A stretch of DNA of 64,000 bases from an uncultured Lachnospiraceae bacterium (GCA_910588405.1 CAJUPT010000003.1:1-64000), one strand, 5' to 3'; counted from the stretch's first letter, positions 8,990 through 17,833 are shown. The notes: generated from the letters alone by a model not told the origin. Made by a program: numbers and translations.

Positions 8990-10050
8990 GCCTGTACCCC
9001 TCCTTCAACCGTTTTCTTCGCCGCCCGCTTTTTGAAAAATTCCTTCACAGGCTCCGCCTGGATCACTACGATCAGAATAACCACGATGGCCTTGAATACC
9101 GGCGCCTGGGCAGAGGATACGCCCAGCGCGTAAAGGGTTGTGGTAATGGCCTGGATCGTATAAGCGCCGATAATGGAGCCGGCCAGGTTAAACTTGCCGC
9201 CGCCAAGGCTGTTGCCGCCAAGGGCAACGGAAAGGATGGCGTCCAGCTCCATGTTCAGCCCGATATTATTGGTATCCGCCGAATAGATTCTGGCAGTGGC
9301 CACGGTTCCGGCGATACCTGCGCATAAGCCGCAGATCACATAGCAGAGCAGAATAATCTTCGCGGAGCTTAAGCCTGCGATTCTGGATGCCTTCTTATTA
9401 ATGCCAACGCTTTGGATATAGGTGCCAAGCGCCGTGAACCGCAGCACCAGCGCCGCGATAATCACCACGGCCGCCGCAATCAGAATCGGCGTAGGGATCG
9501 CTCCCACATAGGCACCGATTTTCTGGAATGACTCAACCCGGACATACACAATCTGGCTGTTGCACAAAAGAAGGCCGATAGCCCGGCCCGCCGACCATAA
9601 AATCAGCGTCGCCACCATGGGCTGGATATTCATATAAGCCACCAGAAAACCATTGAACAGGCCGCAGGCACAGGCAACCAGGATGCCCGCGCCGATGCCT
9701 ACCCACAGAGGCATGGCATATTCGGATACATTGGTCACGCCGTATCCGGCCAACAGCATACAGCACATGCCGCCGGTTAAGCTCATCACGGAGCCCACGG
9801 AAATATCCGTTCCGGCAGAGGCGGAAACCACCAGCGTCATGCCCACGGCCAGAATGGCCACCTCGCTGCCGCGGTTTAACACGTCGATCAGACGGCCGTA
9901 CAGCACGCCGTTGTTCAGGGAAATAGTAAAAAAGTTGAACGGCGCGTTGCCGCTTGCGATGTCATAGACCACATTGATAGCCATGACAAGAATCATACTG
10001 AATATCGGCAGAAACAGCCGCATTTTCGTAAGCTTTTTCAAATTACTCAT
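8986..10050 (-). CDS. Sugar ABC transporter permease (first subunit)
   Basis: This is the partner permease of the same importer, 354 residues with repeated membrane segments. It has the family core VVSASAGTDISVGSVMSLTG and a second copy of the fold ending LSVALGGNSLGGGKFNLAGS. I placed the start at the ATG at 10050, eight bases after GGAGG; the GTG three codons upstream is part of that ribosome site. The start overlaps the ATPase stop by eight bases. It probably carries L-arabinose or a related pentose or furanose. Confidence 0.88.
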   Translation of the reverse strand: MSNLKKLTKMRLFLPIFSMILVMAINVVYDIASGNAPFNFFTISLNNGVLYGRLIDVLNRGSEVAILAVGMTLVVSASAGTDISVGSVMSLTGGMCCMLLAGYGVTNVSEYAMPLWVGIGAGILVACACGLFNGFLVAYMNIQPMVATLILWSAGRAIGLLLCNSQIVYVRVESFQKIGAYVGAIPTPILIAAAVVIIAALVLRFTALGTYIQSVGINKKASRIAGLSSAKIILLCYVICGLCAGIAGTVATARIYSADTNNIGLNMELDAILSVALGGNSLGGGKFNLAGSIIGAYTIQAITTTLYALGVSSAQAPVFKAIVVILIVVIQAEPVKEFFKKRAAKKTVEGGVQA

Positions 10051-11566
10051 TGCTGTCACCTCCGGCTATGGCGTGCATTACGCCTTCCTGTGTCATCTCG
10101 TCCCCTGAAATCTCCCCGACCTTGGCGCCGTCCCTTAGCACCGCCATCCGGTTACAGGTCCTTAACATCTCTTCAATCTCGGAGGAGATAAAGATCACGC
10201 TCTTTCCTTCTCCCGCCAGCTTCACCACCAGCTTCTGGATCTCCGTCTTGGTTCCGATATCGATCCCTCTGGTGGGCTCATCCAGAATCAGGAAATCGGG
10301 ATTTGTCGCCAGCCACCGGGCCAGAATCACCTTCTGCTGGTTGCCGCCGGAAAGCTGTTTGATCATAGTTTCCCGGCTGGCCGTCTTAATCTGCAGCAGC
10401 TCGATAAACTGATCGGCCAGCTCCACCTGCTTCGCCATGGGAATTTTATGTAAAGCGCCCAGCTTGGCCTGCATGGCCAGAATAATATTCTCCCGCACCG
10501 ACAGATCGCCGATGATTCCTTCCGCCTTTCTGTCGTCGGGCAAAAGGCCCATGCCCAGATTCATGGCGTCAATAGGCTCTTTGATATGCGCTTCTTTCCC
10601 TTTTACTTTCAATGTTCCTGTCTGGCTCCTGTCGGCGCCGTAGATAGCGCGGGCCAGCTCGCTCCGCCCGCTTCCCAGAAGCCCTGTAAGGCCCACTACC
10701 TCGCCTTCCCGGATTTCCAGGTCGAAGGGCTTGATGGTGCCGGCATGGCTTAAGCCCTTGGCGTCGATTACCAGCGGGGCATCCTGTACGATCTCTCCGC
10801 CCTCCGGCTTAATGGAAGCCAGATCGTCGAAGTCCTTGCCCATCATGGCGGCTACCAGCTGTACCCTGGGCAGCTCCTCCACCGTGTATTCTCCCACCAG
10901 CTGGCCGTTTCTCAGCACCGTAATGCCGTCGCACACCGCGTAAACCTGTTCCAGGAAATGAGTGACAAAAATAATGCCCACGCCCTTTTTCTTCAGATTC
11001 AGCATCACCTGGAATAATTTCTCCACTTCACGGTCGTCCAGGGAAGAGGTGGGCTCATCCAGAATCAATACTTTACAGTCCATATCGATGGCACGGGCGA
11101 TGGCGATCATCTGCTGCAAGGCCAGCGAATAGTTTTCCAGGTTCGCCGTCACGTCGATGTCCAGCTCCAGCTCTTCCATCAGCTTCTTCGCCCTTAAATT
11201 CATCTGCTTTCTGTCAATTGTCCGGAGCTTTGTCAGCGGCGCCCGTCCGATATAGATATTTTCCGCCACCGACAGGTTGGGGCACAGGTTTACTTCCTGA
11301 TACACAGTGGAAATGCCTTTGGACTGGGCATCCATCGTATCCCTGTTGTTAATCGGGCCTTCAAACCCGTCCAGATAGATTTCACCGGCCTCAAACTTGT
11401 TTACGCCGGTCAGGCACTTGATGATGGTAGATTTCCCTGCGCCATTCTCCCCCATCAGCGCCCTGATCTCCCCTTTTTTCAGCGTCAGCCCCGCATGGTC
11501 CAGCGCCTTAACGCCGGGGAAGGTCATACAGATCCCCTGCATCTTCAATACAACGTCATTTTCCAT
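10043..11566 (-). CDS. Sugar ABC transporter ATP-binding protein (duplicated ATPase)
   Basis: The cytoplasmic ATPase of the pentose importer has 507 residues with two nucleotide-binding domains, as in RbsA/AraG/MglA. The first has Walker A GENGAGKSTIIKCL and Walker B VLILDEPTSSLDDREVEKLF. The second has a non-canonical Walker A region (GLTGLLGSGRSELARAIYGA), signature QLSGGNQQKVILARWLAT and Walker B FLILDEPTRGIDIG. An altered second P-loop is usual in this family. The start follows GGAGGAAAGTATGT. It lies 123 bp after the binding-protein gene, separated by a hairpin. Confidence 0.93.
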   Translation of the reverse strand: MENDVVLKMQGICMTFPGVKALDHAGLTLKKGEIRALMGENGAGKSTIIKCLTGVNKFEAGEIYLDGFEGPINNRDTMDAQSKGISTVYQEVNLCPNLSVAENIYIGRAPLTKLRTIDRKQMNLRAKKLMEELELDIDVTANLENYSLALQQMIAIARAIDMDCKVLILDEPTSSLDDREVEKLFQVMLNLKKKGVGIIFVTHFLEQVYAVCDGITVLRNGQLVGEYTVEELPRVQLVAAMMGKDFDDLASIKPEGGEIVQDAPLVIDAKGLSHAGTIKPFDLEIREGEVVGLTGLLGSGRSELARAIYGADRSQTGTLKVKGKEAHIKEPIDAMNLGMGLLPDDRKAEGIIGDLSVRENIILAMQAKLGALHKIPMAKQVELADQFIELLQIKTASRETMIKQLSGGNQQKVILARWLATNPDFLILDEPTRGIDIGTKTEIQKLVVKLAGEGKSVIFISSEIEEMLRTCNRMAVLRDGAKVGEISGDEMTQEGVMHAIAGGDSNE

Positions 11567-11594
11567 ACATACTTTCCTCCATTCATCCGATGAT

Positions 11595-11632
11595 AAAAAG
11601 GGGAGAGAATCCAGTTCCGGACTCCCTCCCCT
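11595..11632 (-). terminator. Attenuator/terminator between binding protein and ATPase genes
   Basis: On the minus strand, arms GGGGAGGGAGTCC and GGATTCTCTCCCC pair with two mismatches around a six-base loop and are followed by TTTTT. It lies inside the operon just after the binding-protein gene. Partial termination here would give more binding protein than ATPase, a common arrangement in ABC importers. Confidence 0.7.
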
Positions 11633-11689
11633 TCCCTTATCCTCGTATACAGGTCGGTGATGTCTGCGCCGGCAGACATGTTCGTTTCA

Positions 11690-12817
11690 TTAATATGCGC
11701 GGCCGTCCAGGATTTCCTGCGTCATGGTCGTAGCATATTCGCTCTCGATACCAGGAGCTACGAAAGCCTGATCGTTTACCAGGGTGGTCTTCTCAAAGCT
11801 TCCGCCGGTAGCCATAGCCTGGATTACGCCGGCAACTACCTCTGCCTGAATCGGGTTACACTCAACGTTGCAGTTGATTGCGCCGTCCAGCGTATACTGC
11901 AGGCCGTCATGGGTAGCGTCGTAGGAAATCAGGATTACGTCGCCGTCTACGCCGTAAGTGATGTTGGCAGCTTTCATAGCGTCCATTGCGCCGTATGCTT
12001 CATTATCGTTCTGGCATACAACTACGTTGAACTGGCCTTCATAAGACTTGATGAAGGACTCCATAACTTCCTGGCCGCCAGCCTGTGTGAAGTCGCCGGA
12101 CTGAGAATCCAGGATCTTCCACTCGCTGTGCTCTGCAGCTACTTCGTTGAAGCCTTCGGTACGTCCCAGCGTCGCGGATGCGCCTACGGAACCTTCGATT
12201 ACCAGGATGTTCGCTTCTTTGCCGTCCAGGTACTCAGCCAGCCAGTTAGCGGCGGTGATACCTTCATTCTTGGTGTTGGTTCCAACCCAAGCGTCGTACA
12301 GGGTGTCGGGAGCGTCGATCTCACGATCAGCAATGATAACCGGAATGCCTGCATCCTGTGCTTCCTGAAGAACGGTGTCCCAGCCTGCTGTCTCGATCGG
12401 AGCGATTACGATGTAATCCAGCTCCTGCTGAATAAATCCACGAACCGCCTCAAGCTGAGCTGCGTTGTCATTGTCACAGTCAACGAAGGAAAGCTCATAG
12501 CCGTTCGCAGCGCTGAATACGTCCTGATAGTTCTTGGTGTTGGCGGTACGCCAGTCAGACTCATGTCCTACCTGTGCGTAACCAACTTTGATGGTCTCGC
12601 CTGTGGTGTTGCCGCCTGCTGCTGCCGCTGCAGTGGTCTCGTCGCCTGCTGCCGCAGTCGTGTCGGCGGGTGCCTCAGTTTCATTGTCTGCCGCGGCTGC
12701 AGTCGTGTCAGCTGCTGCTGCCGTCGTAGCCTTCGGCTCTTCCTTGGAACCGCAGCCAGCCAGCAGGCTCATAGCCAATGCCGCAACAAGTACCAGGCTT
12801 AAAAGTTTCTTGTTCAT
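11690..12817 (-). CDS. Sugar-binding lipoprotein of ABC importer
   Basis: This extracellular binding protein captures the sugar and delivers it to the permease pair. The ATG at 12817, after GGGAGGTATGGTAAC, starts a lipoprotein signal peptide with lipobox LLAGC at about residue 20. A low-complexity Ala/Thr/Glu tether follows (residues 22-65), then a periplasmic-binding protein family 1 fold (IKVGYAQVGHESDWRTANTK onward). It resembles the YtfQ group of pentose/galactofuranose binding proteins. It is the first gene of the operon. The 375 residues are normal once the spurious upstream extension is removed. Confidence 0.92.
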   Translation of the reverse strand: MNKKLLSLVLVAALAMSLLAGCGSKEEPKATTAAAADTTAAAADNETEAPADTTAAAGDETTAAAAAGGNTTGETIKVGYAQVGHESDWRTANTKNYQDVFSAANGYELSFVDCDNDNAAQLEAVRGFIQQELDYIVIAPIETAGWDTVLQEAQDAGIPVIIADREIDAPDTLYDAWVGTNTKNEGITAANWLAEYLDGKEANILVIEGSVGASATLGRTEGFNEVAAEHSEWKILDSQSGDFTQAGGQEVMESFIKSYEGQFNVVVCQNDNEAYGAMDAMKAANITYGVDGDVILISYDATHDGLQYTLDGAINCNVECNPIQAEVVAGVIQAMATGGSFEKTTLVNDQAFVAPGIESEYATTMTQEILDGRAY

Positions 12818-12846
12818 GTTACCATACCTCCCTAAAAATAATGATA

Positions 12847-12862
12847 AGTTGTATTTACAAAT
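12847..12862. promoter_or_regulatory. AraR-like operator in the 5' leader
   Basis: AGTTGTATTTACAAAT matches 13 of 16 positions of the B. subtilis AraR consensus ATTTGTACGTACAAAT. It lies between the promoter and the start codon of the binding-protein gene, where a bound repressor would block transcription. Binding is inferred. Confidence 0.5.
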
Positions 12863-12987
12863 TGCGTAGGGCGCAAACTTGTACATATTCAGAAAACCGC
12901 TCCTGTCTCTTTTTCTGCCAGTCATACATCATTTATCTAGTTATTTTTCAGGAATGATTTTAAAACTCAAAACTTATATCTGTCATT

Positions 12988-13016
12988 ACTATACAACTTT
13001 ATCCTGTGCTTGTCAA
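12988..13016 (-). promoter_or_regulatory. Sigma-A promoter of the arabinose operon
   Basis: Read on the minus strand, TTGACA (13016-13011) and TATAGT (12993-12988) are separated by 17 bases. This is close to the vegetative consensus. It would give a leader of about 165 bases before the binding-protein start. AraR-like sites lie on both sides. Confidence 0.8.
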
Positions 13017-13075
13017 CAGTTTTGTAGGGTTTAATCAAAATTTTTGCAGGTTGTACGCTTGTATTTCTCGCCGCA

Positions 13076-13091
13076 AAATGTACGTACAACT
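13076..13091. promoter_or_regulatory. AraR-like operator upstream of the promoter
   Basis: AAATGTACGTACAACT contains the perfect palindrome TGTACGTACA and matches 13 of 16 positions of the known AraR operator. It is about 60 bp upstream of the -35 box. Together with the site at 12847 this spacing would suit cooperative binding with DNA looping, as known for AraR in Bacillus. A weaker half-site lies near 13049. Confidence 0.6.
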
Positions 13092-13123
13092 TTTAGTATA
13101 TTCCTATTATATTTTAAAACTAT

Positions 13124-13152
13124 AAAGAAAAAGAGGATACCACAGTATCCCC
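13124..13152 (-). terminator. Rho-independent terminator after the alkyltransferase-like gene
   Basis: On the minus strand GGGGATAC-TGTG-GTATCCTC is followed by TTTTTCTTT. It ends the 13165-13644 gene and separates it from the arabinose operon promoter. Confidence 0.85.
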
Positions 13153-13164
13153 TTATACCACGCT

Positions 13165-13644
13165 TCATCCCAAATCAAAAAGAACCTTCTCATACGCTTT
13201 CACAAAGTACCTGATGTTTTTTCGCCCTTTTTGAATCACTGTATGCCCTTCCGCTTCCAGCTTCTCTTTCTGCGCTTCCATACCGCCGGGATATTTCGCG
13301 TTCAGCTCCCCGTTCGCTTTCAGCGTCCTCCAATAAGGCGTTTTGTCTTCGGAACGCTGATCACTGGCCCACGCCGCGATGGAAACGAAAATGCCGGCCG
13401 TAATCGGCTCCGTAAAGTCCGCGCCGGATTTTTCCGCGAAATATTCCCGAATCCTTCCAACGGTAATCACTTTCCCGTAAGGCACTTTCTTCATGATTTC
13501 ATCATAGGCGATGGGCGGCGCGAAATACATCCTGCTCCCGCCATATTTTTCAATGCTTTTCTGATCGGTAATCGTCTGCATTTTGGGCATATCCTTACTG
13601 TCATTCAGCATGGCGTTAAAATCCTTTTTCTCTTCATTTGCCAT
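13165..13644 (-). CDS. Alkyltransferase-like (MGMT-family) DNA-binding protein lacking cysteine
   Basis: The 159-residue protein resembles the DNA-binding domain of O6-alkylguanine-DNA alkyltransferases: YGKVITVGRIREYFAEKSGA suits the winged-helix region and YWRTLKANGEL the segment after it. There is no cysteine anywhere in the protein, so the alkyl-acceptor of the PCHR motif is absent. Alkyltransferase-like proteins of this kind are known to bind damaged bases and hand them to nucleotide excision repair. The ATG at 13644 follows GGAGGTGGCCGAT; a GTG just upstream is part of the ribosome site. The gene is monocistronic. Confidence 0.7.
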   Translation of the reverse strand: MANEEKKDFNAMLNDSKDMPKMQTITDQKSIEKYGGSRMYFAPPIAYDEIMKKVPYGKVITVGRIREYFAEKSGADFTEPITAGIFVSIAAWASDQRSEDKTPYWRTLKANGELNAKYPGGMEAQKEKLEAEGHTVIQKGRKNIRYFVKAYEKVLFDLG

Positions 13645-13738
13645 ATCGGCCACCTCCTGCTTTCAGCATAACCGGTTTTGGCCGATGGCGCAATGAGACT
13701 GTTTAAAAATATACTCTCGGAATCATTTTTTTATTTCC

Positions 13739-14377
13739 TCATTCCGGCATCAGTGAAATCGTAATGCTGTCCGCCGGCATCTCTGTCTTGCGTTTTACGA
13801 TATCCTCTACCTGGGCCCGCTCCGCATCGGAGATTGCGGTCATGCCCAGTACCACATCCACACTGTCATCAGTAATGCTTACCACAGCGCTGTCAAACCC
13901 TTTCGTAGCCAGCAGCGCCTCGGTGGCATTCTCTTTCTCAGCAATCTGGGTCATGCGGACCATATTATCCACAGCGCTCTGCTTCTGTTCGTCAGCCAGG
14001 TTTGCATTATTGATGATCTCCATCAGTGCCTCCTGGTTTTTCGTACGTACCTGTTCCCGATTCAGCTGCACCTCTGCGATGAAATCAACCACCTGGCTGT
14101 TGGTCAGCAGCGCTTCTCCGGGCTGGGACGTTCCCGGATTCTCCTCTCCCCCCTGTCCGGTTTCGGCGGCGGCATTTTCCAGGGCCATGTTCTCTGCCAG
14201 GATATCCTCCTCGGAAATATCCATCAGCGCATCCCCTTGAACTGCCTGGTCATCCCCGGTTGTGGCCGCATCCAGCAACGTTCCCGTCTCGCCGGTATAT
14301 GTAAGATATCCTGCCACTGCGATGACCACCGCTAATACTGTGAGTATAAACTGGTTTTTCTTCCATATGGTTTTCAC
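13739..14377 (-). CDS. spoIIIAH: Stage III sporulation protein AH
   Basis: This mother-cell membrane protein forms part of the SpoIIIA-SpoIIQ channel that joins the mother cell to the forespore. It has a single N-terminal membrane segment at about residues 8-25, an acidic linker, and a C-terminal YscJ/FliF-like ring-building domain (residues about 115-212). I prefer the GTG at 14377, eight bases after GGAG, to the TTG two codons upstream. It is the last gene of the spoIIIA operon. Confidence 0.92.
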   Translation of the reverse strand: MKTIWKKNQFILTVLAVVIAVAGYLTYTGETGTLLDAATTGDDQAVQGDALMDISEEDILAENMALENAAAETGQGGEENPGTSQPGEALLTNSQVVDFIAEVQLNREQVRTKNQEALMEIINNANLADEQKQSAVDNMVRMTQIAEKENATEALLATKGFDSAVVSITDDSVDVVLGMTAISDAERAQVEDIVKRKTEMPADSITISLMPE

Positions 14378-14398
14378 TTGCAATACTCCTTTTCTGTA

Positions 14399-15190
14399 TT
14401 AGTTTTCCAAAACACCTCTTAGTACTTTAATCTTATGTGCAGGTACGTTGAATAATGCCTGAACCGCCTCATAAATTTCAGTTTTTACCGCAGCGCTTCC
14501 GGCGCCCTGAGCCACCACCAAAACCCCTTCGATTTCCGGATTGGTTTCTCTCGTAATATAAGGGCCATCTCCCGTTCCATTGTTTAATATGACAGTAGAA
14601 TATTCCTCCCGCCCCTCCTGAATGCTTCGGGAACCTCCGGCAGAATCCGTCTCGCCGGTATTCGAATGCTCTCTGACCGTGTCGGACTGCAGCTGCTTCA
14701 TTCCATTATCCTTCAGCGTGATCATCACCCGCACCTCTCCCACGCCGTCCACAGACAGTAATACCGTCTCCAGCCGTTTTTCCAGCCAGGCAGCGTAACC
14801 TGCAGAATCATCCCATGACTGTCCGTCCCCTGTGCCCGCCGCATAACCACCCTGGCCACCATTATCATATATTGTACTCTCTGTCTGCTGCCCGTCAGAG
14901 CTGTCATTTTTCACCCCCTTTCCAAATGGAAATGCGGACAGCAGCAACAAAACACCCGCCAGAAGAATCAAAAACAGCTTATCCATGCCCATATACTCCT
15001 GGACTTTTTTTAGACCCTGACGAATATCTATAAAACTTCCGCTTTTTTTATCGGCGTCTTTTTTTGCATCCTCCGATCCATCCCTGCGGCTCCATGAATG
15101 ACCGTCAGAAGCCCGTCTCAATTCGCTTTCCTTCTCCGATTTTAATCTGCCGTCCGGTTTTCTGCTGTCCTCTCTGTCATTCCATGTCAT
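14399..15190 (-). CDS. spoIIIAG: Stage III sporulation protein AG
   Basis: This SpoIIIA channel component is known in Bacillus to form a large ring by a YscJ/FliF-like ring-building motif. The first 70 residues are highly charged and cytoplasmic. One membrane segment follows (LFLILLAGVLLLLSAFPFG). The outer domain has LEKRLETVLLSVDGVGEVRV and ends EAVQALFNVPAHKIKVL, typical of SpoIIIAG. I chose the ATG at 15190, after AAGAGGAAAAAT; an ATG at 15214 is possible but has a poor ribosome site. Confidence 0.9.
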   Translation of the reverse strand: MTWNDREDSRKPDGRLKSEKESELRRASDGHSWSRRDGSEDAKKDADKKSGSFIDIRQGLKKVQEYMGMDKLFLILLAGVLLLLSAFPFGKGVKNDSSDGQQTESTIYDNGGQGGYAAGTGDGQSWDDSAGYAAWLEKRLETVLLSVDGVGEVRVMITLKDNGMKQLQSDTVREHSNTGETDSAGGSRSIQEGREEYSTVILNNGTGDGPYITRETNPEIEGVLVVAQGAGSAAVKTEIYEAVQALFNVPAHKIKVLRGVLEN

Positions 15191-15237
15191 ATTTTTCCTC
15201 TTTTCCGAATTCATTGAAAGGTTCTCTTGATCTATGC

Positions 15238-15915
15238 TTATATTTCCAGCTCAATCGCCACCTGTTCCGGATTCAGCTGATATAGCTGAAGAATCTGCTC
15301 CTTCAGGTCTGCGATATCCTGATTTTCCCCCAAATCAAACCGAGAAGGCGCAGTTTCGGACATCGGTGTTTCTGATCTCACTGCTTCAGACACCTCTGCT
15401 TCCGGAACCGCCGTCTCCGCCTGGATCGGGGAAATTCTGACGGGTTCAATTTCCATCATACTTCCGGTCTCTTCCGAACCTGCGTCCGTTTTCCGGTAGC
15501 TTACTGTCAGACGCACCATTGTCACATGCCCAAAGCTTTCCGTTTCCCCTGACAATTCTATACTGCAACCGCTGACATACATCCCGAAACGTCCCGCCAT
15601 TCGTTCCAGCTGTTCTTCCACAGTCTGCTGATAATTCTCTAAAACATCCTCATACTGTTGCCCCTGAACCTGCTCTGCCTTAATACGAAATTCCTCCACC
15701 TCCCGGGGATAAGCAAATACATCCTGATTAAAATCTAATTGTCGCTGAAAATCAAACAGCTCCGCCAGCGGATTCATTGTCAGCAAAATCAGGACCAGAC
15801 TGGCAAACAGCTTCAGATAGCCTTTATATTTTTTATCGGGGATAAACTGATTAAAAACGCTCATGAAAATCATAAAAAATACGATTTGCCTGACCCAATT
15901 CATCAGTCCCTCCAT
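15238..15915 (-). CDS. spoIIIAF: Stage III sporulation protein AF
   Basis: This membrane component of the SpoIIIA complex has two N-terminal hydrophobic segments (IVFFMIFMSVFNQFIP and LKLFASLVLILLTMNPL) followed by a soluble domain. The end of that domain, QILQLYQLNPEQVAIELEI, is the usual SpoIIIAF terminus. Residues 150-200 are an acidic, variable Glu/Pro/Ser stretch. It lies between AG and AE, with GGAGGGAGATAT before the ATG. Confidence 0.88.
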   Translation of the reverse strand: MEGLMNWVRQIVFFMIFMSVFNQFIPDKKYKGYLKLFASLVLILLTMNPLAELFDFQRQLDFNQDVFAYPREVEEFRIKAEQVQGQQYEDVLENYQQTVEEQLERMAGRFGMYVSGCSIELSGETESFGHVTMVRLTVSYRKTDAGSEETGSMMEIEPVRISPIQAETAVPEAEVSEAVRSETPMSETAPSRFDLGENQDIADLKEQILQLYQLNPEQVAIELEI

Positions 15916-15927
15916 ATATCTCCCTCC

Positions 15928-17070
15928 TCACTTCACACTGGTGGCCACACACACCAGCGCGATGCTAAGCCCGAAAAGCAGCACTGTCATACCTGTCATT
16001 TTCAGCAGCATGCCCACTGCCGCCGCCATCGCGTCCACGCAGCCCAGCAGCCGCTTGTCCGCCGCCGGAGCTAAAAGCGCCGCCGCCAGTTGATAGAGGA
16101 AGAAAATCACCGCCAGCTTCAACAACGGCACCAAACTGAAAAAGACAAGACAAAAAAACGCCGCCGTTCCGATACCATTTTTAATCAGAATACCGGAACC
16201 TGTCAAAAGCTCCGCTACCGCAGAAATTCCTTTTCCCACACCGGGAATCAGACCAGCCATTTTTTTCACAGCTCCGGTTTTCACATTGTCCGCATAAGGA
16301 AGGATCATACCCTGGATAAACTGCAAACCCAATACCGCCGAAAACAGTGTTTTCATCCCCCACTCTGTCCCCCGCTTCACCAGCTTTGCCAGTCTGGCCA
16401 GAAAATCCTCTCCCACAATCCCATCGATCAGACCAAATGTCAGATAAATCCGGATCAAGGGCATCAAGACCTTCAAAAACACCCATTCCGCACCGCCGAT
16501 GGCTAACAGCGTCGTCTGATAAAAGCCTGCGGAAGCCAGAGGACTCCCCACGTAAGCCACCGACAGAAAAAATGCCGGAATCAGCGCCTTCATAAATCCC
16601 AGCAGTGTCGTCAGAAAATCCAACGTGATCCGGGAAGCCGCCGTAAATGCCCCGAGCAATGTGACAGCCAGCATCAAACAGGTGACATAAAAGCCGGTCT
16701 GTGCCGCGTATCCGCCGCGAAATGCCTTCGCAAAGTTGGTGAAGATACCTCCAAATATGGCTATGGCAAACAGAAAAAACAGTTCATTTTTATTCTTACG
16801 GATTTCCGAAAATAAAAACGAGCCGGCCTGGGACAGCAGTATACCGGGAATTTCGCTCCAGTTTCCCGATACCAGCTGATCCACCATCTCCCCGAAAGAT
16901 AGCTCTGCATCCTGCTCATCCAAAAACGCCTGAATATCCCCATAGTCCGGAACATATCCGGAAGATTCCTGGGCTGCATGTCCAAAAACCGGGGTGTAAA
17001 GCCACAAACTGCAAAACAAAAGCGGCACAAAAAAACGAAACGGCCAAATCCTTATTTTTTTTCTGCCCAT
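15928..17070 (-). CDS. spoIIIAE: Stage III sporulation protein AE
   Basis: This polytopic membrane protein of the mother-cell SpoIIIA complex probably belongs to its export core. It starts with a signal peptide ending VFGHA. A soluble segment (residues 30-95) and about seven to eight hydrophobic helices follow. The 380 residues match the family. GGAGGAAATAAG precedes the ATG. It lies 12 bp before spoIIIAF. Confidence 0.93.
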   Translation of the reverse strand: MGRKKIRIWPFRFFVPLLFCSLWLYTPVFGHAAQESSGYVPDYGDIQAFLDEQDAELSFGEMVDQLVSGNWSEIPGILLSQAGSFLFSEIRKNKNELFFLFAIAIFGGIFTNFAKAFRGGYAAQTGFYVTCLMLAVTLLGAFTAASRITLDFLTTLLGFMKALIPAFFLSVAYVGSPLASAGFYQTTLLAIGGAEWVFLKVLMPLIRIYLTFGLIDGIVGEDFLARLAKLVKRGTEWGMKTLFSAVLGLQFIQGMILPYADNVKTGAVKKMAGLIPGVGKGISAVAELLTGSGILIKNGIGTAAFFCLVFFSLVPLLKLAVIFFLYQLAAALLAPAADKRLLGCVDAMAAAVGMLLKMTGMTVLLFGLSIALVCVATSVK

Positions 17071-17218
17071 CTTATTTCCTCCGTCAGCTTACCCGCCCGC
17101 AGGAGAAAGCCCATTCATTCCTCCTGAAAAATACTTACTAAATAAAGCCTACGACTTTTATTGTATAGGCGGCCATATGGCCACTGCTCGTAGGAATGGC
17201 TGCATGATAAAGGTTTAC
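17071..17218. other. Structured gap between spoIIIAD and spoIIIAE
   Basis: This 148-bp gap in a normally tight operon holds the inverted pair CCTACGA (17147) and TCGTAGG (17189), with the palindrome GGCCATATGGCC between them. I see no coding sequence and no T-run terminator. Confidence 0.4.
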
Positions 17219-17596
17219 TTACAGAAACCCATTGACCGTCTCAAGCAGAGCCAACACCACGGGCATACTGAGAGACAGAAGAGCCAGTTTCCCAAACAGC
17301 TCGATCTGACCTGCGACGGCCTGATACCCTGCATCCTTGCACAGATCCGAGGCCAACTCCGCAATATAGGTAACGCCGATCATTTTTAGCAGAATTCCCA
17401 CATAGCCGGCATCCAGTTTTATATAGGACTGAAGCTGATTGATCTCGTCCACCAAAAGCTCTAAGCGCCCTGCAATAGCGGAAAACAATACCAGACATAC
17501 TGCCAACGACACATAGATGCCATACTCTGGTTTCATCGCCTTCACCTGCACTGCCAGCAGGACAGCCACGATTCCAATTACAGCTACCGTTATCAT
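17219..17596 (-). CDS. spoIIIAD: Stage III sporulation protein AD
   Basis: This small membrane protein of the SpoIIIA complex is 125 residues with four hydrophobic stretches. The family sequence ILLKMIGVTYIAELASDLCKDAGYQAVAGQIELFGK runs through the middle (given here only by its ends, ILLKMIGVTY and IELFGK). The ATG at 17596 follows GGAGGTCGCT; a TTG four codons upstream lies in the ribosome site. Confidence 0.92.
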   Translation of the reverse strand: MITVAVIGIVAVLLAVQVKAMKPEYGIYVSLAVCLVLFSAIAGRLELLVDEINQLQSYIKLDAGYVGILLKMIGVTYIAELASDLCKDAGYQAVAGQIELFGKLALLSLSMPVVLALLETVNGFL

Positions 17597-17623
17597 AGCG
17601 ACCTCCAAAATAATATGGTGTTT

Positions 17624-17818
17624 TTATAGTTCAAATAACTTTTTGACTGTTTCAAACAATTCATATATGTATGGAACCAGCCAGTACAGCACCAGCAGCA
17701 GACCGGCCAGGCTGGTGAGAAATGCGTTTTCTTCCCTTCCGCTGTGCTTTAACACCTGGCACAACACGGAAACCAGAATCCCCACCGCCGCGATACGAAA
17801 AACCAAACTTACATTCAT
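17624..17818 (-). CDS. spoIIIAC: Stage III sporulation protein AC
   Basis: This 64-residue protein with two membrane helices (FRIAAVGILVSVLCQVL and TSLAGLLLVLYWLVPYI) matches SpoIIIAC in length and position. It is coded immediately before spoIIIAD and has a strong GGAGGATTTTT leader. It belongs to the membrane core of the mother-cell channel. Confidence 0.92.
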   Translation of the reverse strand: MNVSLVFRIAAVGILVSVLCQVLKHSGREENAFLTSLAGLLLVLYWLVPYIYELFETVKKLFEL

Positions 17819-17833
17819 AAAAATCCTCCAAAT

